Positions 1 to 7,972 of a stretch of 44,076 nucleotides of DNA are shown here, in pieces; positions within the stretch are counted from its first letter, which is position 1; every line of letters begins with the position of its first letter. The stretch covers positions 1-44,076 of the forward strand of contig NZ_FWER01000049.1 of NCBI RefSeq assembly GCF_900169785.1, read 5' to 3'. Under the pieces are notes generated by a model, which made no database searches, was not told where the DNA came from, and was given only the letters and a program-made list of their open reading frames with translations. The stretch is from Rhizobium sullae. GTDB taxonomy: Bacteria; Pseudomonadota; Alphaproteobacteria; Rhizobiales; Rhizobiaceae. Both the position numbers and the translations under genes were made by a program.

Positions 1-2
1 AT

Positions 3-665
3 TGGGAGAAAGCGACCGACCGGCTGCTTTGGGATAAGGACGTGAAGACGCCGGTCGGGCTGATCGTCCATGGCGCCCGGGAGGTGAACAACTTTTTGGC
101 CGACGGCCAGTATTTCTTCGTCGACATCCTGCGCGAGGGCATCGTGCTCTACGAGCTCGACGACCGGCCGCTGGCCGAGCCGAAAAAGCTAACCGCCCTG
201 GAGCGCTATAAGGCGGCTGCCAAACACTATTCGGCGATGCTACCAGCATCCGACCGCTTGTTGGAAACAGCGCGCTTTCATCTCGAAAAGACGAAAAGCG
301 ATCCGGAATGGACAAAGGATACTGCATTCACGCTGCACCAAGCGATCGAGCGACTGTATTCAGCGCTGCTCCTCACGCTGACCAACTACAGCCCGCCGTC
401 GCATAATCTGAAATTCCTGCGGGGGCTGGCGGAAGACCAGGACCGCCGGCTCATCGACGCCTGGCCACGTGACCAGCACCGCTATATCGCCTGGTACAAC
501 ATTCTCAACGAAGCCTATGTAAAGGCCCGATACTCGAAACACTTCGAGATCACCGAAGAAGCGCTAGCCTGGCTGCTTGAGCGAACGGAACACCTTCACC
601 GGCTCGTCGAGGCCATTTGTAAGGAGCATCTGACGGAACTCGAGCGAGCAAGCCGCGACAATTGA
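3..665 (+). CDS. Nucleotidyltransferase/HEPN-domain protein, 5' partial
   Basis: The reading frame is open to the left edge, so the real start lies outside the window and the GTG at 42 is probably internal. The visible first 50 or so residues resemble the end of a minimal nucleotidyltransferase domain. From about residue 60 counted from 42, a helical region with an xxHQAIERLYxALL pattern and a later NLKFLRGLAED stretch matches HEPN domains, which use an R-x4-6-H-type helix pair. Such MNT-HEPN fusions are known as toxin/antidote or RNA-processing modules, but single-chain versions also exist with no proven toxicity. The next gene, galE, is 200 bp away and probably not cotranscribed. Family assignment is moderately sure; the role is not. 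Confidence 0.6.
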   Translation, partial: WEKATDRLLWDKDVKTPVGLIVHGAREVNNFLADGQYFFVDILREGIVLYELDDRPLAEPKKLTALERYKAAAKHYSAMLPASDRLLETARFHLEKTKSDPEWTKDTAFTLHQAIERLYSALLLTLTNYSPPSHNLKFLRGLAEDQDRRLIDAWPRDQHRYIAWYNILNEAYVKARYSKHFEITEEALAWLLERTEHLHRLVEAICKEHLTELERASRDN

Positions 666-870
666 CAGTAACCTTGGTCTCGGTTGGTTCGCGACCGGGC
701 GTGGGTAGCGCCGCCTGTGAAAAATTTTCGCCGCTATTTATCCGGCACCGCAGTGCTTTTGCGGACATCAGCATGGTGCGCTGCAGCACGTATTGCGGAT
801 TCCTTCTTTTTCTTGCCGTCGATCTCCTCTAAGTCTTGTCGTACCCGACGTGGCAACAAAGGTGATATAT

Positions 871-1851
871 ATGGCAGGTGAAACTGTTCTCGTGGTCGGC
901 GGAGCCGGCTATATCGGCTCTCATACGTGCCTCGATCTGGCGAACAAGGGTTACAAACCCGTCGTCTTCGACAATTTCTCGAATGGTCATCGCGAATTCG
1001 TCAGGTGGGGTCCCACCGAGGAAGGCGATATTCGCGATCGCGCCCGGCTCGAGGAGGTGCTGGCCAAGCACAAGCCTTCGGCGATTTTGCATTTTGCAGC
1101 GCTGATCGAAGTCGGGGAATCGGTGAAGGATCCTGTTTCCTTCTACGAGAACAATGTTATCGGGACGTTGACCCTGCTTTCGGCCGCGCAGGCCGCAGGC
1201 ATCAAGGCTTTCGTCTTCTCGTCCACCTGCGCGACATATGGGCTGCCGCAGAGCGTGCCGCTTGATGAGGCGCACCGGCAGGTGCCGATTAATCCCTACG
1301 GGCGGACGAAGTACATCGTCGAGCAGGCGCTCGCCGATTATGACCAGTACAAGGGTCTCCGTTCCGTGATCCTGCGGTATTTCAATGCGGCGGGCGCGGA
1401 TTTCGAAGGACGGATCGGCGAATGGCATCAGCCGGAAACGCATGCCATTCCGCTTGCAATCGACGCGGCACTCGGCCGCCGGCAGGGTTTCAAGGTCTTC
1501 GGCAGCGACTACGAGACACGCGATGGCACCTGCGTGCGCGACTATATCCACGTGCTCGATCTGGCGGATGCGCATGTGCGCGCCGTCGAATATCTGTTGA
1601 GGGGCGGCGATTCCGTTGCGCTGAACCTCGGGACGGGGACGGGCACGACGGTCAAGGAATTGCTCGGGGCGATCGAAGACGTGTCGAAGCGGCCTTTCCC
1701 GGTCGAATATATCGGGCGCCGGGAAGGTGATTCGCACACGCTGGTTGCCAATAACGACAAGGCCCGCGATGTGCTTGGCTGGGTACCGCAGTATGATCTT
1801 TCGCAGATAATCCAGTCGGCCTGGAACTGGCATTCCAGATCCAATCACTGA
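871..1851 (+). CDS. galE: UDP-glucose 4-epimerase
   Basis: Cytoplasmic short-chain-dehydrogenase-type epimerase that interconverts UDP-glucose and UDP-galactose with bound NAD, supplying galactose for surface polysaccharides. The protein of 326 residues has the GGAGYIGSH Rossmann loop at about residues 8-16, the SSTCATYG segment and the catalytic pair Y143/K147 in NPYGRTKY. Length fits the family (about 330). I chose ATG 871, not the upstream in-frame start at 793, because the protein then begins directly before the Rossmann strand and AAAGGTGA lies just upstream. The next gene starts 11 bp after the stop, so the two are probably cotranscribed. Family confidence is high; whether this is the main GalE of the cell or a polysaccharide-specific copy cannot be told here. 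Confidence 0.93.
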   Translation: MAGETVLVVGGAGYIGSHTCLDLANKGYKPVVFDNFSNGHREFVRWGPTEEGDIRDRARLEEVLAKHKPSAILHFAALIEVGESVKDPVSFYENNVIGTLTLLSAAQAAGIKAFVFSSTCATYGLPQSVPLDEAHRQVPINPYGRTKYIVEQALADYDQYKGLRSVILRYFNAAGADFEGRIGEWHQPETHAIPLAIDAALGRRQGFKVFGSDYETRDGTCVRDYIHVLDLADAHVRAVEYLLRGGDSVALNLGTGTGTTVKELLGAIEDVSKRPFPVEYIGRREGDSHTLVANNDKARDVLGWVPQYDLSQIIQSAWNWHSRSNH

Positions 1852-1861
1852 GGCGGCTTTC

Positions 1862-3379
1862 ATGAAGCGGCCGAACGTCCTCCTGATCACCGCGGATCAA
1901 TGGCGCGGTGATTGCCTTTCGGCCGCTGGCCACGCCTGTGTAAGGACGCCGAATGTCGATGCGCTGGCAAGGGAGGGCGTGCTTTTTCGCAATCACTTCG
2001 CCGGCGCGGCACCCTGTTCGCCGGCGCGGGCGACGCTTTATACCGGCCTTTACCAGATGAACCACCGGGTTTGCCGGAACGGCTCGCCGCTCGACCGCCG
2101 CTTCGACAATCTGGCGCTGGCGGCAAGGCGCGCCGGCTATGACCCGACTTTGTTCGGCTATACGGATACCGCGCCTGACCCGCGCGAACTTGACAGGAAC
2201 GACCCGCACCTTCAGACCTACGAAGGTCTGCTGCCAGGGTTTACCGCGCGCCAGCTCCTGCTTGAGCATGAGAAGCAGTGGCTTTCCTGGTTGCGCTCAC
2301 GCGGGCATCGCGATGCAGTCAGCCGGCACATCCATGTTCCGGCAGGTAGCGCCCGCGGGGAAATTTCGGCGGAACCGACTAGGTATTCCAGGGATGAAAC
2401 ACAGACTGCGTTTCTTGCAGGGGAATTCATTCGCTGGCTTGGCGAACAGGACGCGCCATGGTTTGCGCATGTCTCATTCCTGCGGCCGCATCCGCCATTT
2501 TCGGTGCCTGAGCCCTTCGGCAGCATGTTCAAACCAGACGACGGACCGGAATTTTCACGGGCGAAAAGCCATAGGATCGAAGAGGCGCTGCATCCTTATC
2601 TCGGCTACTCGATGCCGAAGAACGACAAGGGCAGCTTCATATATGGCGCCGAGGGTTCGGTCAGCGACTGGAAAGCCGAGGATTTCGCGGCGATCCGGGC
2701 GATCTATTACGGGATGATTGCCGAGGTGGATGCGCAGCTCGGCCGGATCTGGCAGGGGCTGAAGGATGCCAGTGCTTGGGACGATACGATCGTCATCTTC
2801 ACCTCCGACCATGCCGAGATGATGGGCGATCACTGGACACTTGGCAAAGGCGGGTTTTTTGACGGCAGCTATCACATTCCCCTGGTGATCCGCGACCCAA
2901 CGGCGCCGGCAAGAGGTCATGTGGTCGAGCGCTTCACGAGTGCGGCGGATATCTTTCCGACACTTTGCGACAGCTTGGGCGTCGAGACAGCCAACCATGT
3001 CGACGGCCGCTCATTGCGCTCGTTTATCGATCATGGAGATGCGATCGACTGGCGGGAGGCGGCATTCTGGGAATTTGATTTCCGCGACATCGCCAATGGC
3101 GAAGCGGAGGGCCACTTCGGTCTGAAATCGAACCAGTGCAATCTCGCGGTGATCCGGAACGAGCGATTCAAATATGTGCATTTTGCCGCCCTGCCGCCGC
3201 TGCTCTTCGATCTCAAGGCCGATCCGATGGAGCTCAACAACGTCGCTCCCGATCCAGCCTACGCGGCAACGCGTCTGGAGTGCGCCGAGAGGTTGTTATC
3301 GCTCCGGGCGCGGCACCTCGACCAGACGCTTGCTTATACAGAACTGACGGAAAAAGGGCCGGTCACGCGCCGGCCCTGA
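1862..3379 (+). CDS. Sulfatase-superfamily phosphonate monoester hydrolase/phosphodiesterase-like protein
   Basis: Alkaline-phosphatase-superfamily hydrolase of 505 residues. D12 (TADQWRG), the nucleophile motif C52-S-P-A-R56, D316-H317 (TSDH) and K329 are the expected metal and active-site residues; C52 would be converted to formylglycine by a maturation enzyme not encoded here. From memory the protein follows the Rhizobium leguminosarum and Burkholderia phosphonate monoester hydrolases closely, sharing GYDP, TPDPR-like, RPHPPF, YGAEGS-like, DWR and KYVHFAALPPL stretches. Those enzymes split phosphonate and phosphate mono/diesters and, more weakly, sulfate esters. No signal peptide is seen, so cytoplasmic. 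The natural substrate is unknown. It follows galE by 10 bp. A choline-sulfatase-type function is less likely given the PMH-like C-terminus. Confidence 0.85.
   Translation: MKRPNVLLITADQWRGDCLSAAGHACVRTPNVDALAREGVLFRNHFAGAAPCSPARATLYTGLYQMNHRVCRNGSPLDRRFDNLALAARRAGYDPTLFGYTDTAPDPRELDRNDPHLQTYEGLLPGFTARQLLLEHEKQWLSWLRSRGHRDAVSRHIHVPAGSARGEISAEPTRYSRDETQTAFLAGEFIRWLGEQDAPWFAHVSFLRPHPPFSVPEPFGSMFKPDDGPEFSRAKSHRIEEALHPYLGYSMPKNDKGSFIYGAEGSVSDWKAEDFAAIRAIYYGMIAEVDAQLGRIWQGLKDASAWDDTIVIFTSDHAEMMGDHWTLGKGGFFDGSYHIPLVIRDPTAPARGHVVERFTSAADIFPTLCDSLGVETANHVDGRSLRSFIDHGDAIDWREAAFWEFDFRDIANGEAEGHFGLKSNQCNLAVIRNERFKYVHFAALPPLLFDLKADPMELNNVAPDPAYAATRLECAERLLSLRARHLDQTLAYTELTEKGPVTRRP
3351..3377 (-). terminator. 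Rho-independent terminator of the DUF1993 gene, inside the sulfatase 3' end
   Basis: Read on the minus strand, a 7-bp GC stem (GGGCCGG/CCGGCCC, arms 3356-3362 and 3370-3376, 7-nt loop) is followed by TTTTT (3355-3351). It begins seven bases past the minus-strand stop at 3384. It overlaps the last codons of the convergent sulfatase gene. On the plus strand the hairpin lacks a T-run, so it should work mainly for the minus-strand gene. Confidence 0.7.
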
Positions 3380-3383
3380 TGGT

Positions 3384-3893
3384 TCACGAGAAGCGACCGA
3401 GATAATCAATCTTGCCGACCGGTGCGCCCTGATTGCGCAGGATCGCGTGTGCCGTCGCAACGTGAAAATAGAAGTTCGGCAGTGCAAAGGTCGTGACATA
3501 TTCGTCGCCGCGGAAGGTCATCTTGTTTCCGCCGGGCGCGATCGTCACTTCATTCGTCTCGGTGCCTTCGAGCGCTTCCGGCGCTATCGTCGCGAGATAG
3601 GCCTCGGTCTTGACGATGCGCTCGCGAAGTTCGGCGATCGTCGTTTCGCTGTCCTCGAATTTCGGCGCCTCGGTGGCGGTCAGGCGGGCGACTGCCAGCT
3701 TGGCGGTGTCGCTCGCGCGTTGATATTGGCCGGACAGCGGCAGCATATCGGGTGCCAGCCTGGCGGTGACCAGTTCATTCGGATCAATCCCCTTCTCATT
3801 TGCATAAGCCTCGGCCTTGTCGAGATAATTTTTCAGTGTCGCAAGCCCGCGCTGAAACACCGGAACGGTCAGGCGGTACATGGAAATGGACAT
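3384..3893 (-). CDS. DUF1993 family protein
   Basis: A 169-residue protein of the DUF1993 family, a group of small helical DinB-like proteins without a settled function. Visible features are the start MSISMYRLTVPVF, the middle LPLSGQYQRASDTAK, and the end FYFHVATAHAILRNQG with a conserved histidine-containing helix. I chose the ATG at 3893 rather than an upstream in-frame one because AAGGAG sits six bases before it and because family members begin with this MSxSMY stretch. It stands alone on the minus strand, convergent with the sulfatase and divergent from the sugar importer. Family identity is good; biochemical role unknown. Confidence 0.85.
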   Translation of the reverse strand: MSISMYRLTVPVFQRGLATLKNYLDKAEAYANEKGIDPNELVTARLAPDMLPLSGQYQRASDTAKLAVARLTATEAPKFEDSETTIAELRERIVKTEAYLATIAPEALEGTETNEVTIAPGGNKMTFRGDEYVTTFALPNFYFHVATAHAILRNQGAPVGKIDYLGRFS

Positions 3894-4047
3894 GGCTTCT
3901 CCTTGGGGATTTTTGGTGGGCGCAGCGGTTTCTATCGTTACGTCCGCACATCTAGGCGCGCAGCGTGACGATTTCATCGGCCTGTCCGCCCGTCGCGGCT
4001 TTCTATTTTCATTTCCTTAAAAAGAGTTGACGCCGCGTGCAGAAAAT

Positions 4048-4061
4048 GGAATGAATATTCC
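4048..4061. promoter_or_regulatory. GGAA-N6-TTCC palindrome, predicted IolR-type operator
   Basis: GGAATGAATATTCC is a perfect match to the GGAA-N6-TTCC motif reported for the RpiR-type inositol repressor IolR in Sinorhizobium meliloti. It lies about 150 bp before the binding-protein start, next to a TTGACG (4027-4032) that could be a -35 element, so a bound repressor would cover the promoter. The sequence match is seen; the function is inferred. Confidence 0.5.
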
Positions 4062-4142
4062 GCGAGACAAATTTTACGGTTTGTTTGTTCCGTTTTGGAC
4101 GGGAACTGCGCAACGGGAGTGGCAGCGCGACATATTACGGCT

Positions 4143-4159
4143 TTTGGGCAGCGCCCAAA
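4143..4159 (+). other. Leader hairpin before the sugar importer
   Basis: TTTGGGC-AGC-GCCCAAA forms a perfect 7-bp stem with a 3-nt loop about 50 bp before the binding-protein start. There is no following T-run, so it is not a simple terminator. It may stabilise the 5' end of the mRNA or be an operator; nothing in the sequence decides this. Confidence 0.4.
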
Positions 4160-4210
4160 GCTCCGGCGTGAGGAGGGTGCAGCCGGACACCGTTTTGTGG
4201 AGGAAATAAA

Positions 4211-5140
4211 ATGAGAAAGTTTATCCTGGGCACTGCGATGGCGCTCGTCATGTCGACGGCTGCTCACGCAGAAACCGTTGGCGTTTCCATGGCGCTCTTC
4301 GACGACAACTTCCTGACCGTTCTGCGCAATGGCATGCAGGATTACGCCAAGACGCTGGATGGCGTGACGCTGCAGGTTGAAGACGCACAGAACGACGTCG
4401 CCAAGCAGCAGAGCCAGATCCAGAACTTCATCGCATCCAAGGTCGACGCCATCATCGTCAACCCGGTCGATACAGATGCCACCACCGCCATGTCGAAAAT
4501 TGCCGCCGATGCCGGAATTCCACTCGTCTACGTGAACCGCGAGCCAGTGAATGTCGATACGCTTCCGGACAAGCAGGCGTTCGTTGCTTCCAACGAACAG
4601 GAGTCAGGCACGCTGGAAACCAAGGAAGTTTGCCGCCTTCTCGGTGGCAAGGGCAAGGCTATCATCATGATGGGCGAGCTTTCCAACCAAGCTGCCCGCA
4701 TGCGCACCAAGGACGTTCATGACGTCGTCGCGACCGACGAATGCAAGGGCATCGAGATCGTCGAAGAGCAAACGGCCAACTGGTCCCGCACCCAGGGATC
4801 CGACCTGATGACCAATTGGCTCTCCAGCGGCATTGAGTTCGATGCCGTCATCTCGAACAATGACGAAATGGCAATCGGTGCGATCCAGGCGCTCAAGGCT
4901 GCCGGCAAGGATTTGAGCAAGATCGTCATCGGCGGCGTCGATGCCACGCAGGATGCGCTCGCCGCCATGCAGGCCGGCGACCTCGACGTGACGGTGTTCC
5001 AGGACGCTGCCGGTCAGGGTAAGGGCTCTCTTGATGCGGCTCTGAAGCTCGCCAAGGGCGAAAAGATCGAGAAGAAGGTCTACATTCCCTTCCAGCTCGT
5101 CACGCCGGAAAACGTCAAAGACTTCGTTGCCAAGAACTGA
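4211..5140 (+). CDS. Sugar ABC transporter periplasmic binding protein, probably inositol
   Basis: Periplasmic binding protein of 309 residues from the CUT2 (ribose/inositol) class of importers. Residues 1-20 form a Sec signal peptide ending AHA before ETVGVSM. The mature part is a Peripla_BP_4 fold, with the VGVSMALFDDNFL opening, an AQNDVAKQQSQIQNFIA stretch, DAIIVNPVDT and an ISNNDEMAIGAIQALK segment typical of RbsB/IbpA relatives. GGAGGAAATAAA-like purine-rich sequence precedes the ATG. The ATPase and permease genes follow. I favour myo-inositol as substrate because of overall resemblance to rhizobial inositol-binding proteins and the IolR-like palindrome upstream; ribose or another cyclitol remains possible. 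Family certain, substrate moderate. Confidence 0.85.
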   Translation: MRKFILGTAMALVMSTAAHAETVGVSMALFDDNFLTVLRNGMQDYAKTLDGVTLQVEDAQNDVAKQQSQIQNFIASKVDAIIVNPVDTDATTAMSKIAADAGIPLVYVNREPVNVDTLPDKQAFVASNEQESGTLETKEVCRLLGGKGKAIIMMGELSNQAARMRTKDVHDVVATDECKGIEIVEEQTANWSRTQGSDLMTNWLSSGIEFDAVISNNDEMAIGAIQALKAAGKDLSKIVIGGVDATQDALAAMQAGDLDVTVFQDAAGQGKGSLDAALKLAKGEKIEKKVYIPFQLVTPENVKDFVAKN

Positions 5141-5153
5141 GGCGAAGAAATTG

Positions 5154-5184
5154 CGGATGTGGGCCAAACGGCCCGCATCCGTTT
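5154..5184 (+). terminator. Strong intercistronic hairpin between binding protein and ATPase genes
   Basis: A 12-bp stem with one G-U pair (arms 5154-5165 and 5170-5181, loop AAAC) begins 13 bases after the binding-protein stop and is followed by only TTT. Hairpins here are common in ABC importer operons, where they partly terminate transcription or protect the upstream mRNA so that the binding protein is made in excess. The short T-run argues for leaky termination or stabilisation. Confidence 0.6.
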
Positions 5185-5217
5185 CGTCCGTCGTCGGATA
5201 TCCGGAGAGGAGATGAG

Positions 5218-6759
5218 ATGGCCGTCAGCCCTTCCACTATGGCCGCTGTTCGTGCAAGCGGAGCCGTCCCGAACGCGGAATATCTCCTGAGCGCCGAGGG
5301 CATCCGCAAGGAATTTCCCGGTGTGGTCGCACTCGATGATGTGCAGTTCCGGCTGAAGCGCGGCTCCGTGCACGCGCTGATGGGAGAGAACGGCGCCGGC
5401 AAATCGACTTTGATGAAGATATTGGCCGGCATCTATACGCCGGACAAAGGTGACGTGCGCCTGAAGGGCGTGGAAATACAGCTCAAGTCGCCGCTCGACG
5501 CGCTGGAAAACGGCATTGCCATGATCCATCAGGAACTGAACCTGATGCCTTTCATGACGGTTGCCGAAAACATCTGGATCCGCCGCGAGCCCAAGAACCG
5601 GTTCGGCTTCGTCGACCATGGCGAAATGTACCGGATGACTGAAGAGCTTTTCCAGCGGCTCAATATAACCATCGATCCTGATATCGAGGTTCGCCACCTC
5701 TCGGTCGCAAGCCGTCAGATGGTCGAGATCGCCAAGGCGGTTTCCTATAACTCCGACGTGCTCATCATGGACGAGCCGACATCGGCGCTCACCGAGCGCG
5801 AAGTGGCACATCTTTTTGAGATCATCCGCGGCCTGAAGGTGCACGGTATCGGTATCGTCTACATTACCCACAAGATGAACGAGCTGTTCGAGATCGCCGA
5901 CGAGTTTTCGGTATTCCGCGACGGCAAATATATCGGCACGCACGCATCGACTGATGTGACGCGCAACGACATCATTCGCATGATGGTCGGCCGTGAGATC
6001 ACGCAGATGTTCCCGAAGGAAGAGGTTCCAATCGGCGACGTGGTACTTTCGGTCAAGAACCTGACTCTCAACAAGGTCTTCCATGATGTTTCGTTCGACG
6101 TGCATGCGGGCGAGATCCTCGGCGTTGCAGGCCTTGTGGGCTCAGGCCGTTCGAATGTCGCCGAGACGCTGTTCGGTGTGACGCCGGCAAGCTCCGGCAC
6201 GATCGAGCTTTTCGGCAAGAAGGTCGATATCAGTTCGCCGACCGACGCGATCAGAAATCACATGGCGTTCCTCACGGAGGACCGCAAAGATACCGGCTGC
6301 CTACTGATCCTCAACGTGCTCGAGAACATGCAGATCGCAGTGCTGCAGGACAAATTCGTCAAGGCCGGCTTCGTGCAGGAAGGCGCAATAGAAGCGACAT
6401 GCGAGGACATGGCGCGCAGGCTGCGTGTCAAGACGCCGAACCTCGACGAGCGGATCGAGAATTTGTCGGGAGGCAACCAGCAGAAGGTTCTGATCGGACG
6501 CTGGCTGCTGACCAACCCGCGTATCCTTATTCTTGACGAACCGACGCGCGGCATCGATGTCGGCGCCAAGGCGGAGATTCACAAGCTCGTGACGGAGATG
6601 GCCCGCAACGGCGTCGCGGTCATCATGATTTCGTCGGAGATGCCGGAGGTTCTCGGCATGAGTGACCGCATCATGGTCATGCATGAGGGACGGGTGACCG
6701 GTTTCCTCAATCGCGACGAAGCAACACAGGTCAAGGTGATGGAGCTCGCCGCACAGTGA
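5218..6759 (+). CDS. Sugar ABC transporter ATPase, double-domain (RbsA type)
   Basis: Cytoplasmic ATPase subunit of 513 residues made of two fused nucleotide-binding halves, as usual for CUT2 importers. The N half has an intact Walker A GENGAGKST (about 57-65), the LSVASRQMVEIAKA signature seen in RbsA relatives in place of LSGGQ, and Walker B VLIMDEPTSAL. The C half has the usual degenerate P-loop (LVGSGRSN) but a normal signature LSGGNQQK and Walker B LILDEPTRGID. This asymmetry is characteristic and not damage. GGAGAGGAGA lies just before the ATG. It sits 78 bp downstream of the binding protein and 38 bp before the permease, so a single operon is likely. Confidence 0.93.
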   Translation: MAVSPSTMAAVRASGAVPNAEYLLSAEGIRKEFPGVVALDDVQFRLKRGSVHALMGENGAGKSTLMKILAGIYTPDKGDVRLKGVEIQLKSPLDALENGIAMIHQELNLMPFMTVAENIWIRREPKNRFGFVDHGEMYRMTEELFQRLNITIDPDIEVRHLSVASRQMVEIAKAVSYNSDVLIMDEPTSALTEREVAHLFEIIRGLKVHGIGIVYITHKMNELFEIADEFSVFRDGKYIGTHASTDVTRNDIIRMMVGREITQMFPKEEVPIGDVVLSVKNLTLNKVFHDVSFDVHAGEILGVAGLVGSGRSNVAETLFGVTPASSGTIELFGKKVDISSPTDAIRNHMAFLTEDRKDTGCLLILNVLENMQIAVLQDKFVKAGFVQEGAIEATCEDMARRLRVKTPNLDERIENLSGGNQQKVLIGRWLLTNPRILILDEPTRGIDVGAKAEIHKLVTEMARNGVAVIMISSEMPEVLGMSDRIMVMHEGRVTGFLNRDEATQVKVMELAAQ

Positions 6760-6796
6760 TCTGCGGCCCCAATCAATCGCCGGAGGGAGGTTTAAC

Positions 6797-7822
6797 ATGA
6801 ATACTGAGGCAGCCGAAAGCCAGGCTCCGCTTGCAACACGGACGAGGCGGCACCGCGTGCCGCCGGAACTCAGTATCTTTTTGGTGCTGATCGGTATCGC
6901 GCTCGTTTACGAAATTCTCGGCTGGATTTTCGTCGGCCAGAGTTTCTTGATGAACCCGCAGCGCCTGACGATCATGATCCTGCAGGTGTCGGTGATCGGC
7001 ATCATTTCGGTCGGTGTCACGCAGGTGATCATCACCGGCGGCATCGATCTCTCATCCGGTTCCGTCGTCGGTATGACGGCAATGATTGCGGCGAGTTTTG
7101 CTCAGGCATCGACATGGCCACGTGCGCTCTATCCAGGCCTGACCGACATGCCGTTTTTCGTGCCGATCGGCGTGGGCCTGCTGATCGGCCTCCTGGCCGG
7201 CTACATCAACGGACAGTTGATCGCCAAGACAAAGATTCCGCCCTTCATCGCGACACTCGGGATGATGGTCTCGGCGCGCGGTATTTCCAAATGGTATACG
7301 AAGGGCCAGCCGGTATCAGGGCTTACGGATCAGTTCAATTTCATCGGTACGGGCATCTGGCCGGTTATCGTGTTCCTTGTTGTGGCACTGATCTTCCACA
7401 TCGCCCTTCGCTATACGCGCTACGGCAAGTTTACCTATGCGATCGGCGCGAACGTGCAGGCGGCGCGTGTTTCTGGTATCAATGTCGAAGCGCACCTGAT
7501 CAAGGTCTACGCGATCGCCGGCCTTTTGGCAGGTCTTGCTGGCGTAGTCACGGCAGCTCGTGCTCAAACCGCACAGGCCGGCATGGGCGTGATGTACGAA
7601 CTCGATGCGATCGCTGCAGCCGTTATCGGAGGCGCGTCGCTGACGGGCGGTGTCGGCCGCATCACCGGTACGGTGATCGGCACGGTCATTCTCGGCGTGA
7701 TGACGTCGGGCTTCACCTTCCTGCGGGTCGATGCCTATTACCAGGAGATCGTCAAAGGCTTGATCATCGTGGCGGCCGTCATCGTTGACGTCTACCGGCA
7801 GAAGAAGCGGACAAAGCACTAA
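6797..7822 (+). CDS. Sugar ABC transporter permease (RbsC type)
   Basis: Inner-membrane permease of 341 residues in the BPD_transp_2 family, with about eight to ten hydrophobic segments starting near residue 26. A family motif is visible in GGIDLSSGSVVGM, and in the later AARVSGINVEAHLIKVYAIAG segment, which contacts the ATPase. The C-terminal GGASLTGGVGRITGTVIG stretch is also typical. GGAGGGAGG precedes the ATG. It closes the importer operon, and a terminator follows nine bases after the stop. Substrate inferred from the operon as probably inositol. Confidence 0.92.
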   Translation: MNTEAAESQAPLATRTRRHRVPPELSIFLVLIGIALVYEILGWIFVGQSFLMNPQRLTIMILQVSVIGIISVGVTQVIITGGIDLSSGSVVGMTAMIAASFAQASTWPRALYPGLTDMPFFVPIGVGLLIGLLAGYINGQLIAKTKIPPFIATLGMMVSARGISKWYTKGQPVSGLTDQFNFIGTGIWPVIVFLVVALIFHIALRYTRYGKFTYAIGANVQAARVSGINVEAHLIKVYAIAGLLAGLAGVVTAARAQTAQAGMGVMYELDAIAAAVIGGASLTGGVGRITGTVIGTVILGVMTSGFTFLRVDAYYQEIVKGLIIVAAVIVDVYRQKKRTKH

Positions 7823-7830
7823 TCAGGAAT

Positions 7831-7856
7831 GGGGCCTTCGGGCCCCGTTTTTATTT
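7831..7856 (+). terminator. Rho-independent terminator of the sugar importer operon
   Basis: GGGGCC-TTCG-GGCCCC (7831-7846) with a UUCG tetraloop, followed by GTTTTTATTT. A textbook intrinsic terminator nine bases after the permease stop, which marks the end of the operon. Confidence 0.92.
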
Positions 7857-7972
7857 CAAGCCAAGGCATTTACCCATCCGCATAAATTTCTGAGAAGGGG
7901 GCTGGTCAATTCTGCCAGCTTTTCTATTCTGCACGCTTGTCATTTGCTCGGCGGGGCAGAGCAGGAAAACAG

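Noticed and set aside
829..1890. Long minus-strand frame opposite galE
   Set aside because: It is antisense to an intact epimerase, has no recognisable domain or ribosome site, and arises from GC-rich third positions.
3447..3968. Plus-strand frame opposite the DUF1993 gene
   Set aside because: Composition is arginine/glycine-rich without family resemblance, while the minus strand has a clear family and terminator.
4027..4060. Full sigma-70 promoter beside the IolR-like site
   Set aside because: TTGACG is a fair -35, but no acceptable -10 box occurs at 16-18 bases, so I did not list a complete promoter.
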